This document shows positions 15,765 to 22,688 of a stretch of 31,881 bases of DNA, in pieces. The DNA is from a virus: positions 1 through 31,881 of the IMG/VR virus record IMGVR_UViG_3300032331_003508; one strand, given 5' to 3'. A program made the position numbers and the translations under genes. The notes below the pieces were generated by a model. The model was given only the letters and a program-made list of their open reading frames with translations, was not told the DNA's origin and searched no databases. Numbering within the stretch: the stretch's first letter is position 1; each line of letters opens with the position of its first letter.

Positions 15765-17345
15765 ATGATAGCACAATTAGAACTGATTAAAAAAGAAATT
15801 CAGACACCTGTTCTTAGAGATTACCAAATTCAATTTATTAAAGACGTTTACGATCAAATACGTGCTGGGTTTAAGCGTATACTGGGAGTATCCGGCACAG
15901 GTTCAGGTAAAACAGTAATAGCGTCTAAAATAGTAGCGGACGCTGTTAAGAGAGGACGTAAAGTATTGTTTATTGTCCATTTGGATGTATTGGTAGGACA
16001 AACTTACGAGAAATTTGCAGCATTTGGGGTAGAGTGTGGATTCATTAAAGCTGGTTGGGCAGAAAATAAATCTGCTTTAGTGCAAATAGCATCAGCCCAA
16101 ACCTTACCCCGGCGGACATGGTGGAAAGAGGAATTTATTCCCGACTTAATTATCTGTGACGAAGCCCACGAGACTACTTGGATATCAGTAGTTAGTCAAT
16201 TGATAGAAGAAAACGATAAAGCCATGGTGATTGGTTTAACAGCCACGCCATACCGACTATCCAAAAAGCAGGGTATGGCAGATAAATATGATGTACTGGT
16301 AGCTGCTCCTACCCCTGGCAAACTAATGCAGCGAGGGTTCTTATGTTCACCAATCTACTATGGAATCAACCCTCCCGACTTATCAAAAGTCAAGACCATA
16401 GCTGGGGACTACTCAGATACTGGATTAAGTGAAATTATGAATGATAGCCAGGTACTTGACTCAATGTACAACAACTGGGAACGGTTGGCTAGTGACCGTA
16501 AGACCATAGCCTTTGCTGTTGACGTTGCTCACTCCAAAGCGATCGCCCAAAAGTTTAACGACAAAGGCATAAAAGCAGAACATTTAGACGGAAGTACACC
16601 AATACCAGTTAGACAGCAGATGTTTAAGCGTTTAGCAAATGGTGATACACAGGTATTATCATCTTGTCAAGCACTGCAAATAGGTTTTGATTGTCCACCT
16701 GCTAACTGTATATTAATGTGTCGTCCTACTAAATCCAAATCAATCTACTTTCAACAGTTAGGACGTGGGTTAAGACCATTTCCAAGCAAAGAGAACTGCA
16801 TGGTATTGGATCAGACTGGGAACGTCAAAAGGTTTGGATTTGTAGAAGATATTGAGGTATTTGAATTAACTGAAGGGAAAGAATCACAACAAGAAGCACC
16901 TAAGAAAGATTGCCCTGACTGTAACGCTATCCTGACTAATTTCACCATGGAATGTCCCCACTGTGGCTATCTGTTTCCCAAAGAAGAAGTAGAAAAACCA
17001 TTAGGGGAGATGAAACAATTCCAAAAGAAAGCCAAAAAAGCAAAGCCAGAATCAACAGACGATCCACTATGGAACGAGAAAGTAGAATTTATCAGAAACT
17101 CACTGGCTACTGTTTGGAGACATAAAATGAAACCAGGTTGGGTGTATTATAAATTTGCCGAGAGGTTCAGTGGTGAACAACCCAAAAAAGAGATGTTTCT
17201 TCATGGTATTTTTGGTGACACCCCAACCCAGAAGGATAAAGATGAATACTGGAAATTTCTTGCATTCAAAAGTGGCAATGACATGGTTTATGCCCGCAGA
17301 TATTACTTATGGGAATTTGGGGAAAATAGACATGGCATTGCGTAA
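15765..17345 (+). CDS. SF2 DEAD/DEAH-box helicase with zinc ribbon
   Basis: A 526-residue ATP-dependent nucleic-acid helicase of phage type. Motifs in order: Q-like LRDYQIQF (17-24), Walker A GTGSGKT (44-50), DEAH (132-135), TAT (159-161), a RecA2 domain with AEHLDGSTP and the arginine-finger motif QQLGRGLRPF (about 326-336), then a zinc ribbon CPDC...CPHC (about 381-402) and a basic C-terminal extension of about 110 residues. Such helicases (ResIII/type of RapA or UvsW) serve phage replication, recombination or fork remodelling. It has its own strong promoter and is followed by a terminator-like stem at 17401. The function within replication is inferred. Confidence 0.88.
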   Translation: MIAQLELIKKEIQTPVLRDYQIQFIKDVYDQIRAGFKRILGVSGTGSGKTVIASKIVADAVKRGRKVLFIVHLDVLVGQTYEKFAAFGVECGFIKAGWAENKSALVQIASAQTLPRRTWWKEEFIPDLIICDEAHETTWISVVSQLIEENDKAMVIGLTATPYRLSKKQGMADKYDVLVAAPTPGKLMQRGFLCSPIYYGINPPDLSKVKTIAGDYSDTGLSEIMNDSQVLDSMYNNWERLASDRKTIAFAVDVAHSKAIAQKFNDKGIKAEHLDGSTPIPVRQQMFKRLANGDTQVLSSCQALQIGFDCPPANCILMCRPTKSKSIYFQQLGRGLRPFPSKENCMVLDQTGNVKRFGFVEDIEVFELTEGKESQQEAPKKDCPDCNAILTNFTMECPHCGYLFPKEEVEKPLGEMKQFQKKAKKAKPESTDDPLWNEKVEFIRNSLATVWRHKMKPGWVYYKFAERFSGEQPKKEMFLHGIFGDTPTQKDKDEYWKFLAFKSGNDMVYARRYYLWEFGENRHGIA

Positions 17346-17347
17346 CA

Positions 17348-17380
17348 TTGACCATTACAAGAATAATGTCATGTTATAAT
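17348..17380 (+). promoter_or_regulatory. Promoter-like sequence directly before a terminator
   Basis: TTGACC (17348-17353) and TGTTATAAT (hexamer 17375-17380) repeat the ATGTTATAAT core of the helicase promoter. The spacer is long (21), so an extended -10 is the main evidence. A transcript would meet the stem at 17401 after about 15 bases. Confidence 0.4.
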
Positions 17381-17400
17381 ATATTAAGATGCACCTTTAC

Positions 17401-17438
17401 AAACTACTAAGTAAACCTTCTTTATTTAGTAGTTTTTA
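17401..17438 (+). terminator. Intrinsic terminator after the helicase
   Basis: AAACTACTA (17401-17409) pairs with TAGTAGTTT (17427-17435), followed by TTATT. Confidence 0.7.
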
Positions 17439-17466
17439 TTGTGTGAAAATTCAGTACAAAAATTTA

Positions 17467-17497
17467 TTGACGATATATAAATAAGATAGACTATATT
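17467..17497 (+). promoter_or_regulatory. Shared promoter cassette, copy A
   Basis: TTGACG, a 19-base spacer and GACTATATT; TTCAGTACA lies about 15 bases upstream of the -35. The leader ends in CAGGAGACA before ATG 17519. Confidence 0.7.
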
Positions 17498-17518
17498 TAT
17501 AGTTCAGGAGACAAAGCA

Positions 17519-17689
17519 ATGGCTACTTTAACATTTGGCAAACACAAGGGACAAGACATTAAAAATGTTCCTTTAAAATACTTAGAGTGGGGTTTTAACA
17601 AGCTACAATCTATTAAATGGAAAAACAATTTAACACTGAAATTCAGCGTCGCCAGGCTGAAGATGACGCTAAAGAAGCCTTCATTTTAG
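17519..17689 (+). CDS. DUF3820-like small protein (possibly the first half of a split gene)
   Basis: A 56-residue protein starting at ATG 17519 behind AGGAGA. Residues 5-27, with FGKHKGQDIKNVPLKYLEWG, match the FGKyKGk.l.dVP..YL.WL pattern of the DUF3820/exonuclease-associated small domain. After residue 36 (SIKWK) the frame becomes non-descript, while the overlapping frame of the next gene continues in a natural way (KQFNTEIQRRQAEDDA). The two frames cross in the run GGAAAAAC near 17620. Either a -1 shift joins them, or a recent indel or sequencing error split one gene, or two proteins are made. Confidence 0.65.
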   Translation: MATLTFGKHKGQDIKNVPLKYLEWGFNKLQSIKWKNNLTLKFSVARLKMTLKKPSF

Positions 17690-17931
17690 AAAATATTGAT
17701 TCCCAAGAAGTATGGGAATTACTTCTTATGGAATCCGCTTCTGAATTATATGAAAAGGACTACAGGAGTCAATGCGTTTCTATACAACGTGAAATACGGA
17801 AAATCGCTGAAAGAAAATTATTGATGTACGAAGAAAAAGCGATAAAATTAAAAGCTGATGTTGGCTTATGCGGTTTGAATACTGAAGATGATCAAGAACC
17901 TATATACAATCAACTGATGTTATTTAATTAG
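17617..17931 (+). CDS. Helical protein, possible C-terminal half of the DUF3820-like gene
   Basis: A 104-residue frame that lacks a ribosome-binding site before ATG 17617 and overlaps the preceding frame by 73 bases. It is highly charged and helical: FNTEIQRRQAEDDAKEAFIL, then QREIRKIAERKLLMYEEKAI. The junction with the upstream frame suggests a fused product of about 135 residues, a FGKHKG domain followed by a helical tail. No family is recognised for this part. Confidence 0.55.
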   Translation: MEKQFNTEIQRRQAEDDAKEAFILENIDSQEVWELLLMESASELYEKDYRSQCVSIQREIRKIAERKLLMYEEKAIKLKADVGLCGLNTEDDQEPIYNQLMLFN

Positions 17932-17966
17932 TCTTAAATCCTTAATCATTTAAAATATAAGCAGCA

Positions 17967-17985
17967 GCCCCATCTAGTGTGGGGC
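17967..17985. other. Hairpin before the large terminase gene
   Basis: GCCCCA and TGGGGC form a 6-bp stem with a 7-base loop, 22 bases before ATG 18007. There is no T run. Confidence 0.5.
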
Positions 17986-18006
17986 ATAAGCGTTTATATA
18001 AATACC

Positions 18007-19479
18007 ATGAACAAACTTAATCCTAAAAACATCATTAAAGTCAGAGAATACACTAAAACCAGGTCATCCAAAAACCAAATAGTTCAGATTGATCTGCCAG
18101 ACCCTCAACCCGGAGCGCAAGAACTATTTTATGACAACTACGCTGATGTCTGCATATATGGGGGTGCAGCCGGCAGTGGAAAAAGCTACGCTATGTTACT
18201 AAAAGCGGCTAAATATTTAAACGTGCCTGGTTATGGTTCAGTAATCTTTAGAAGAACACGACCGGAAATAACTAATGAAGGTGGTTTATGGGATGAGTCT
18301 AGGAGTTTATATAAACAAATAAAAAACTCAATAGCCCGTGAGTACCAGCTTGACTGGACATTTCCCAATGGTAGCGCGATTAGTTTTGGTCATGCTCAGT
18401 ATGAGAAAGATGTAGAAGACAAGTACCCTGGTTCGCAGATATGCCATATCGGTTTTGATGAACTGACTAAGTTTACCGAGCGTCAATTCTGGTTTCTCTT
18501 TTCCCGTAATCGTTCCGCCTGTGGGGTCAAGCCTCGCATAGATGCAACTTGTAACCCTGATGCTGATTCATGGGTAGCCAAAATGATTAGTTGGTACATT
18601 GATCAAAATACCGGATACCCCATAGAGGAACGGTCAGGAATTATCCGTTATTTCTATCGGATTAATGGAGAATTGCACTGGGGTGATACTGAAGATGAAC
18701 TTATGGACAAGTTTCCTGACTTAGCGGAAATAGCACCGCCTAAAAGCTTTAGTTTTATTAAGGGTACAGTTTATGACAACCCGGCACTAATAGAAACCAA
18801 CCCCCAATACTTACAAAATCTATTATCGTTGCACCCTGTAGAGATGGAAAGGCTACTTAAAGGCAACTGGAAAATTAAGTATGAATCAGGGACCATCTTT
18901 AACCGTCAATGGTTTGAGATTGTTAATGCAGTTCCCAGTGGTGGTACAACCGTGGCATTTTGGGACTTTGCAGCCACCGCCGCCGATGTTGCCACCAAGT
19001 CTAGTTTTTATAGTGTACGTACTAAAATTAAATTACATCAAGGCACGTACTACATCCTTGACTGTCACTGGGAACAGGTATCAGCAGAAGAAGGCGACTT
19101 ATCAGTAGTCAAAATAGCTTACCAGGATGGCCACGATTGTAAAATCAGGTGGGAATTAGAAGGTGGTAGTGCTGGTAAACGTTATGAAGTTTCGCTAAAG
19201 CGTCAATTAGCACAATTTGATGCTAAAGGAATTAAACCATTGGGGGATAAAGTGACCCGTGCCTTACCCATGGCGATCGCAGCCAAACAGGGAAAAGTCA
19301 AACTACTTAGGGGTGCTTGGAACGACCAGTTTCTTGCTGCTGTAAACGAGTTTGATGGAACAAAGAAACCCCTAACAAATGACATTGTAGACAGTGCTGA
19401 TGGGGCTTTTAGTGAGCTAGGTAACGCAGCATCTCGAAGCACCTTTGTGGGCGGAAAAATCAACAATCCGTTTGCTTAG
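18007..19479 (+). CDS. terL: Terminase large subunit
   Basis: I choose ATG 18007 (MNKLNPKNIIKVREY), giving 490 residues; the open frame extends upstream to a non-ATG codon near 17977 across a hairpin. The ATPase domain has Walker A GGAAGSGKS (52-60), RRTRPE, and a Walker B region ICHIGFDELTKF (about 144-155). The nuclease half has DFAATAADVATK (first catalytic Asp, about 319), a middle acidic segment RWELEGGSAGKRYE, and NDIVDSADGAF near the end. The product packages phage DNA into the procapsid using ATP and cuts concatemers. It is on the plus strand, away from the virion operon and from the probable small subunit (27430-27990). It ends 20 bases inside the convergent gene. Confidence 0.92.
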   Translation: MNKLNPKNIIKVREYTKTRSSKNQIVQIDLPDPQPGAQELFYDNYADVCIYGGAAGSGKSYAMLLKAAKYLNVPGYGSVIFRRTRPEITNEGGLWDESRSLYKQIKNSIAREYQLDWTFPNGSAISFGHAQYEKDVEDKYPGSQICHIGFDELTKFTERQFWFLFSRNRSACGVKPRIDATCNPDADSWVAKMISWYIDQNTGYPIEERSGIIRYFYRINGELHWGDTEDELMDKFPDLAEIAPPKSFSFIKGTVYDNPALIETNPQYLQNLLSLHPVEMERLLKGNWKIKYESGTIFNRQWFEIVNAVPSGGTTVAFWDFAATAADVATKSSFYSVRTKIKLHQGTYYILDCHWEQVSAEEGDLSVVKIAYQDGHDCKIRWELEGGSAGKRYEVSLKRQLAQFDAKGIKPLGDKVTRALPMAIAAKQGKVKLLRGAWNDQFLAAVNEFDGTKKPLTNDIVDSADGAFSELGNAASRSTFVGGKINNPFA

Positions 19480-19822
19480 TATTTTCCTTGTTCTGTAACT
19501 TTTTTAATCGTCTTTTTCTGCTGTACTCACGCATATATTCCCGTTGCTTCTCGCGCTGTTCTTCAGTCATATTGTCTAACCATCTTTGCCTAGACTCACG
19601 CTGCTTTATTAATTGATCCTCTGTTATGTTAGCAGCCCACTCACGATTAGCTTGACGCTGCTTTTCCTTCTGTTCTTCAGTCATGTTAGCAGCCCACTCA
19701 CGATTAGCTTGACGCTGCTTTTCCTTCTGTTCTTCAGTCATGTTAGCAGCCCACTTACGTTTACGCGCTTTACCTTTTTCGGTAGCGTTGTAGCGGGCTT
19801 GAGTTTCTGGATGGTAAGTCAT
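19460..19822 (-). CDS. Repeat-rich basic protein with NMTEEQ units
   Basis: A 120-residue protein consisting almost entirely of a 19-residue unit (WAANMTEEQKEKQRQANRE) repeated about three times with further degenerate copies, and a basic C-terminus (REYSRKRRLKKLQNKE). Units are helical, highly charged and carry a regularly spaced Trp. Similar W..N.T.EQ/NPEK repeats occur in phage and giant-virus proteins, sometimes next to HNH domains, which suggests nucleic-acid binding. No nuclease motif is present here. It is transcribed from a copy of the shared promoter cassette and overlaps the terminase end by 20 bases. Confidence 0.65.
   Translation of the reverse strand: MTYHPETQARYNATEKGKARKRKWAANMTEEQKEKQRQANREWAANMTEEQKEKQRQANREWAANITEDQLIKQRESRQRWLDNMTEEQREKQREYMREYSRKRRLKKLQNKENTKQTDC
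19627..19759 (-). repeat. 57-bp tandem repeat in the NMTEEQ gene
   Basis: Units start at 19627, 19684 and 19741 (partial). The first two are nearly identical and encode a 19-residue unit. Confidence 0.92.
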
Positions 19823-19850
19823 ATTGTCTTCCTTTTGATTTGTAATTATT

Positions 19851-19879
19851 AATATAGTCTATCCATTGCGCCTTGTCAA
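19851..19879 (-). promoter_or_regulatory. Shared promoter cassette, minus copy for the NMTEEQ gene
   Basis: On the minus strand TTGACA (19879-19874), a 17-base spacer ending in GATAGAC, and TATATT (19856-19851). AAGTACATAA lies upstream. Confidence 0.7.
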
Positions 19880-19943
19880 CGTGCCTAAGAATTATGTACT
19901 TTAAGTATAAATAGAAATTACTAAAGTTCAGTACATAAACCTG

Positions 19944-19977
19944 TTGACAATAAATAAATAGTAAGATAGTCTATATA
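19944..19977 (+). promoter_or_regulatory. Shared promoter cassette, copy B
   Basis: TTGACAATAAATA is followed by GATAGTCTATATA. The spacer to TATATA is 22 bases because of a 4-base duplication. The 34 bases 19923-19956 are identical to 22603-22636. Confidence 0.7.
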
Positions 19978-20004
19978 TATAAACAAAACACAGGAGACAA
20001 GACA

Positions 20005-20274
20005 ATGAAGGTAGACATAACTGAGTCCGGTAATTTCGTTATAGTATCTGAAGGATACTACGCAACAGCAATAACCCGCCCTTATTTAAATTATTGCTCT
20101 CTTCAAAGAAGAGAAGAAAAAAAGAAAGATTACGAAAACTATAATCTTTCTTCATATTATGAGAAAACATACGGTAATGGTATGTTTGAAGGGTACGATC
20201 ATGGGTATGACTTAGGGATCGACGATCCTTATGCCCAAGAGTTTTTAAACTCCAATATTTTATTACAATGTTAG
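20005..20274 (+). CDS. Small hypothetical acidic protein
   Basis: An 89-residue protein with AGGAGACA before ATG 20005. It has a short basic/charged stretch (SLQRREEKKKDYENYNLSSY) and a C-terminal Gly/Tyr/Asp-rich end (GMFEGYDHGYDLGIDDPYAQ). No family is recognised. It is the first gene of a three-gene unit; its stop overlaps the next start (ATGTTAG). The promoter is copy B of the shared cassette, which suggests an early or co-regulated accessory role. Confidence 0.6.
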   Translation: MKVDITESGNFVIVSEGYYATAITRPYLNYCSLQRREEKKKDYENYNLSSYYEKTYGNGMFEGYDHGYDLGIDDPYAQEFLNSNILLQC

Positions 20275-20486
20275 TTAAAGTTGAGCGGAATAAAGATAAT
20301 TCTTTAGTATTTATTGTTCCCAAAATCTCAATTAGTCCTTTGTCAGGACTTGAGATAATATATCTGCATGAAATGCTAAATGCTGCTACACCAGCATTGA
20401 TAGACTCAAATACTCTGAGTCTATCACACAAAGATTTTTCGTTAACTGTAAAAGTTAATGAAAAAACAAGAATTTTGGAAAATTAA
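20268..20486 (+). CDS. Small hypothetical protein, translationally coupled
   Basis: A 72-residue protein (MLVKVERNKDNSLVFIVPK...) whose ATG lies within the last codons of the preceding gene, so translation is probably coupled. It shows an alternating beta/helix pattern with PLSGLEIIYLHEMLNAATPA in the middle. No family is recognised. The next gene follows after 11 bases and has its own AGGAGACA site. Confidence 0.55.
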   Translation: MLVKVERNKDNSLVFIVPKISISPLSGLEIIYLHEMLNAATPALIDSNTLSLSHKDFSLTVKVNEKTRILEN

Positions 20487-20497
20487 CCAGGAGACAA

Positions 20498-20773
20498 ATG
20501 ACAGACTTATTTAATTTATGCGAACTCAGTTTCCAACTTCACTGGAAACGTTTGGGTACTATTAAGTTTATCAAGTTACCTGTATTTAAAGTTAAGATCA
20601 TTCAAGGATCGACCCTTGAATATGGAAGATTAGAGTTTACATGGGATATTTCCCAAGTAGACATCTCAATCCCAGTTCTTTATTCTGAGTACGTCAAAAC
20701 GACTCAAGAAGTTCATGACTACTATTGGGCTGAATACAACAAGTCAGGCGACCCTGACGACATCCCTTTTTAA
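20498..20773 (+). CDS. Small hypothetical protein
   Basis: A 91-residue protein with CAGGAGACA before ATG 20498. It is beta-rich (LGTIKFIKLPVFKVKIIQGS, then FTWDISQVDISIPVLYSEY) and has an acidic, tyrosine-containing C-terminus (YYWAEYNKSGDPDDIPF) that could fit a partner-binding tail. It is the last gene of the 20005 unit, and its stop codon overlaps an inverted copy of the iteron-like GGCACGATT sequence. No family is recognised. Confidence 0.6.
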   Translation: MTDLFNLCELSFQLHWKRLGTIKFIKLPVFKVKIIQGSTLEYGRLEFTWDISQVDISIPVLYSEYVKTTQEVHDYYWAEYNKSGDPDDIPF

Positions 20774-20960
20774 TCGTGCCGTTTAGTTGTCCCTGGCTAA
20801 AACCTTTACAGGGCAATAAGTTTACTCAATACCGTTCAAAATCCCCAGGAACGGTTGGCACGATTGAATAATGAAGCAATCAGTATTTGGCATGATTGAG
20901 CCTGTTTAAATTAAATTTAAACAGGCAATTTTTATGGCTTTTTGTCCTTTGGCACGATTG
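20772..20960. repeat. Iteron-like TTGGCACGATTG repeats
   Basis: Three direct copies at 20855-20867, 20887-20899 (one C to T change) and 20949-20960, plus an inverted copy AATCGTGCC at 20772-20780. The direct copies are 32 and 62 bases apart, close to whole helical turns. A perfect stem CCGTTC/GAACGG (about 20832-20854) abuts the first copy. Candidate protein-binding array or replication origin. Confidence 0.6.
20900..20934 (+). terminator. Terminator within the iteron region
   Basis: GCCTGTTTAAAT and ATTTAAACAGGC form a perfect 12-bp stem with a 3-base loop, followed by AATTTTTA. Confidence 0.8.
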
Positions 20961-20985
20961 CTCAGGGACAAATTAAATAAACTAC

Positions 20986-21018
20986 ACCCGCTTAAACTTT
21001 AATTTAAGCGGGTTTTTT
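20986..21018 (+). terminator. Terminator before the HNH gene
   Basis: ACCCGCTTAAA and TTTAAGCGGGT form a perfect 11-bp stem followed by six T's. Together with the terminator at 20900 it insulates the HNH gene from the upstream unit. Confidence 0.85.
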
Positions 21019-21051
21019 ATTATCATTGGTAGTAGTTATCTATTTGTCACA

Positions 21052-21396
21052 ATGACTAACTACCAAGTCCGATATGGAGGCAACGCCAAAAAGCATAAAA
21101 AGAAATGCCGCAACGCACATATAAGAACCCATGGGATTTGCTGTGTCTGCTTGATTAATAAGTCCGAACAAGTCCATCACTCTAGCTATAGGAAGTCAGG
21201 AGACAGATATGGGATTAATATTTTCCCAGTCTGTAGACACTGTCATAAAACTGTCTGTCATAGTCCCAAAAATTGGATTATAGACTCTGTAAATCCAAAA
21301 TGGAAGAATCATAATACCGCTGAGTTTACAGCCCGCTTAAAGCAAAATTATCAACGGTTGCGGAAATTAAAAATTAATATTAAAAAACCCTCTTAA
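21052..21396 (+). CDS. HNH-type endonuclease
   Basis: A 114-residue basic protein. HGICCVCLINKSEQVHHSSY (about 26-45) gives the first zinc Cys pair and the HH of the HNH motif; GINIFPVCRHCHKTVCH (about 54-70) gives the Asn, second Cys pair and final His. The C-terminus is strongly basic. Phage HNH proteins act in packaging (with terminase), as homing nucleases, or in DNA degradation. A stand-alone gene bounded by terminators on both sides fits a homing or moron-type insertion. There is no obvious ribosome-binding site before ATG 21052. Confidence 0.8.
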   Translation: MTNYQVRYGGNAKKHKKKCRNAHIRTHGICCVCLINKSEQVHHSSYRKSGDRYGINIFPVCRHCHKTVCHSPKNWIIDSVNPKWKNHNTAEFTARLKQNYQRLRKLKINIKKPS

Positions 21397-21414
21397 CTAT
21401 CAAGAGGGTTTTGA
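21385..21414. terminator. Bidirectional terminator
   Basis: AAACCCTCTT and AAGAGGGTTT form a perfect 10-bp stem with A's before and T's after, so it can stop the convergent HNH and acidic-protein transcripts. Confidence 0.85.
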
Positions 21415-21434
21415 TTGCTTTATTGCTTTATGGT

Positions 21435-21623
21435 TCAATCTTCATCTGTATCGCCGTCTTCATCTTCATCTTCATCACCGTCTTCATCTTCATCTTCATC
21501 ACCGTCTTCATCGCTGCCATATAAGTCATGAATGCTGTTGGCTTCCGCCACTACAGCACATCTACCCAGTGCGGGTACGTAAGCAACTGCTTGGGCTTTG
21601 CTGTCTCTCCATCTATACTTCAT
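21435..21623 (-). CDS. Small protein with Asp/Glu-repeat tail
   Basis: A 62-residue protein. The first 35 residues (MKYRWRDSKAQAVAYVPALG, then CAVVAEANSIHDLYG) are ordinary; residues 36-62 are almost only D, E and G, built from 21-24-bp repeats in the DNA. Small phage proteins with extreme acidic surfaces often mimic DNA and block host nucleases or restriction enzymes, but here the acidic part could also be a simple-sequence tail. It is transcribed from a minus copy of the shared promoter cassette. Confidence 0.6.
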   Translation of the reverse strand: MKYRWRDSKAQAVAYVPALGRCAVVAEANSIHDLYGSDEDGDEDEDEDGDEDEDEDGDTDED

Positions 21624-21646
21624 ACTTTTTCCTGGTTTCGTTTATA

Positions 21647-21680
21647 TATATAGTCTATCACATTAGATATTTACCGTCAA
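21647..21680 (-). promoter_or_regulatory. Shared promoter cassette, minus copy for the acidic protein
   Basis: On the minus strand TTGACG (21680-21675) and GATAGACTATATATA; the spacer to TATATA is 22 bases. TCAGTACAAAATATTTTCTA lies upstream. Confidence 0.65.
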
Positions 21681-21747
21681 GTGGTTTTAGAAAATATTTT
21701 GTACTGATTTTTAGTAATTTTTATTTATACAACTACCACCAATAAAC

Positions 21748-21782
21748 ACAAAAAACCGCTTAGGTGTTTTGCCTAAACGGTT
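21748..21782 (-). terminator. Minus-strand terminator 2
   Basis: AACCG-TTAGG pairs with CCTAA-CGGTT (one mismatch), followed on the minus strand by TTTTTT. It backs up the stronger terminator at 21802. Confidence 0.7.
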
Positions 21783-21797
21783 AACTAGCTATTGACG

Positions 21798-21825
21798 ATA
21801 AAACCCGCTATTGGTGTAGCGGGTT
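21798..21825 (-). terminator. Minus-strand terminator 1
   Basis: AACCCGCTA and TAGCGGGTT form a perfect 9-bp stem with a 6-base loop, followed by TTTTAT on the minus strand, just past the stop at 21835. Confidence 0.8.
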
Positions 21826-21834
21826 ATGATGGAA

Positions 21835-22386
21835 TTAAACTTTGAATTTTTTCCTTCTACCTTGGTCCGGCGTTCTTTTTTTCCTGTATGCTATGCAATT
21901 CATTATATGGGAGCTAAATTTGTCCCCAGGCTTAAATGCTGGGTGATTGCTATAATAAATTTCTTTGTTCCACACAATAATTTTGTCGTGTATGGATTTG
22001 CCTATATATTCTGATGGCTCAAAATCGAACCATTTTCTGGCTTTCGCCAGTTTATTTTTATAGTCATTGTAAGCATTTTGGAGTGCTACGTCAATCGTAA
22101 TAGCTTCTTTGCACTCTACTTCTGTGTGTACTTCTGTTACCGCCTCTGTCTCTGTTACTACTTCTGTTGCTTCCACTAAAATAAATTGTTGTCCTGGCAT
22201 TTGAACTATTAGCCCAGCTAGTTCAAATTCTAATAATATATCTAAAATTATAAAACCAAAGTTAGCTTGTATTTCCCTGTGAGATAATTTGTTTTTTTCA
22301 CAAAACATAACTGCAATGTCATTCATTGCTGTCTGTCTTTCAATCTCTGTTGCTAGTCTTAATTCGTTGTTTTTTTTGGTAGCCAT
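21835..22386 (-). CDS. Unknown 183-residue protein, winged-helix-like N-terminus
   Basis: This gene starts at ATG 22386 behind AGGAGACA and the shared promoter cassette. The N-terminal 65 residues (NKLSHREIQANFGFIILDIL, then LEFELAGLIVQMPGQQFIL) could fold as a small winged helix. A linker of TE/VT repeats (VVTETEAVTEVHTEVE) follows, then a C-terminal basic region (KLAKARKWFDFEPSEYIGKS ... YRKKRTPDQGRRKKFKV). It is thus a possible DNA-binding protein with a flexible hinge. The family is not recognised and the reading of the first domain is tentative. Confidence 0.6.
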   Translation of the reverse strand: MATKKNNELRLATEIERQTAMNDIAVMFCEKNKLSHREIQANFGFIILDILLEFELAGLIVQMPGQQFILVEATEVVTETEAVTEVHTEVECKEAITIDVALQNAYNDYKNKLAKARKWFDFEPSEYIGKSIHDKIIVWNKEIYYSNHPAFKPGDKFSSHIMNCIAYRKKRTPDQGRRKKFKV

Positions 22387-22421
22387 TGTCTGTGTCTCCT
22401 GTGTTTTTTGCTTATGTAATT

Positions 22422-22451
22422 AATATAGTCTATTCCACTATTTATTGTCAA
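22422..22451 (-). promoter_or_regulatory. Shared promoter cassette, minus copy for the 183-residue gene
   Basis: On the minus strand TTGACA (22451-22446), ATAAATAGTGGAATAGAC and TATATT (22427-22422). Divergent from copy C. The 302-base gap 22387-22688 holds only these two promoters and one copy of the 45-base duplication. Confidence 0.75.
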
Positions 22452-22570
22452 TAGGTTTTAGAAAATATTTTTTAAATTCTTAAAACCATTATTTTATAAA
22501 GACTTGGGGAATTATCAGGGTAATCCTGTGGTTCTAGTTGTGCCTAAACAGATCTAAGTTTCATTCTTTG

Positions 22571-22615
22571 CCGTAAACTTGACTACACAAGAAAATCTTT
22601 TAAAAGTTCAGTACA
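22571..22615 (+). repeat. 45-base duplication, copy 1
   Basis: Identical to 23866-23910, beginning CCGTAAACTTGACTAC and ending AAAGTTCAGTACA. Both copies sit directly upstream of promoter cassettes C and E. Confidence 0.95.
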
Positions 22616-22623
22616 TAAACCTG

Positions 22624-22653
22624 TTGACAATAAATAGTGGAATAGACTATAGT
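22624..22653 (+). promoter_or_regulatory. Shared promoter cassette, copy C
   Basis: TTGACA, an 18-base spacer (ATAAATAGTGGAATAGAC) and TATAGT, followed by AGTTACATAAGCAAAA and GGGAGACA before ATG 22689. Confidence 0.8.
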
Positions 22654-22688
22654 AGTTACATAAGCAAAAAACAAGGGAGACAAAACAA

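Noticed and set aside
20949-20961. TGGCACGATTGC as a sigma-54 promoter
   Set aside because: Spacing between the GG and GC elements is wrong and cyanobacteria lack sigma-54; repeated copies without GC fit an iteron better.
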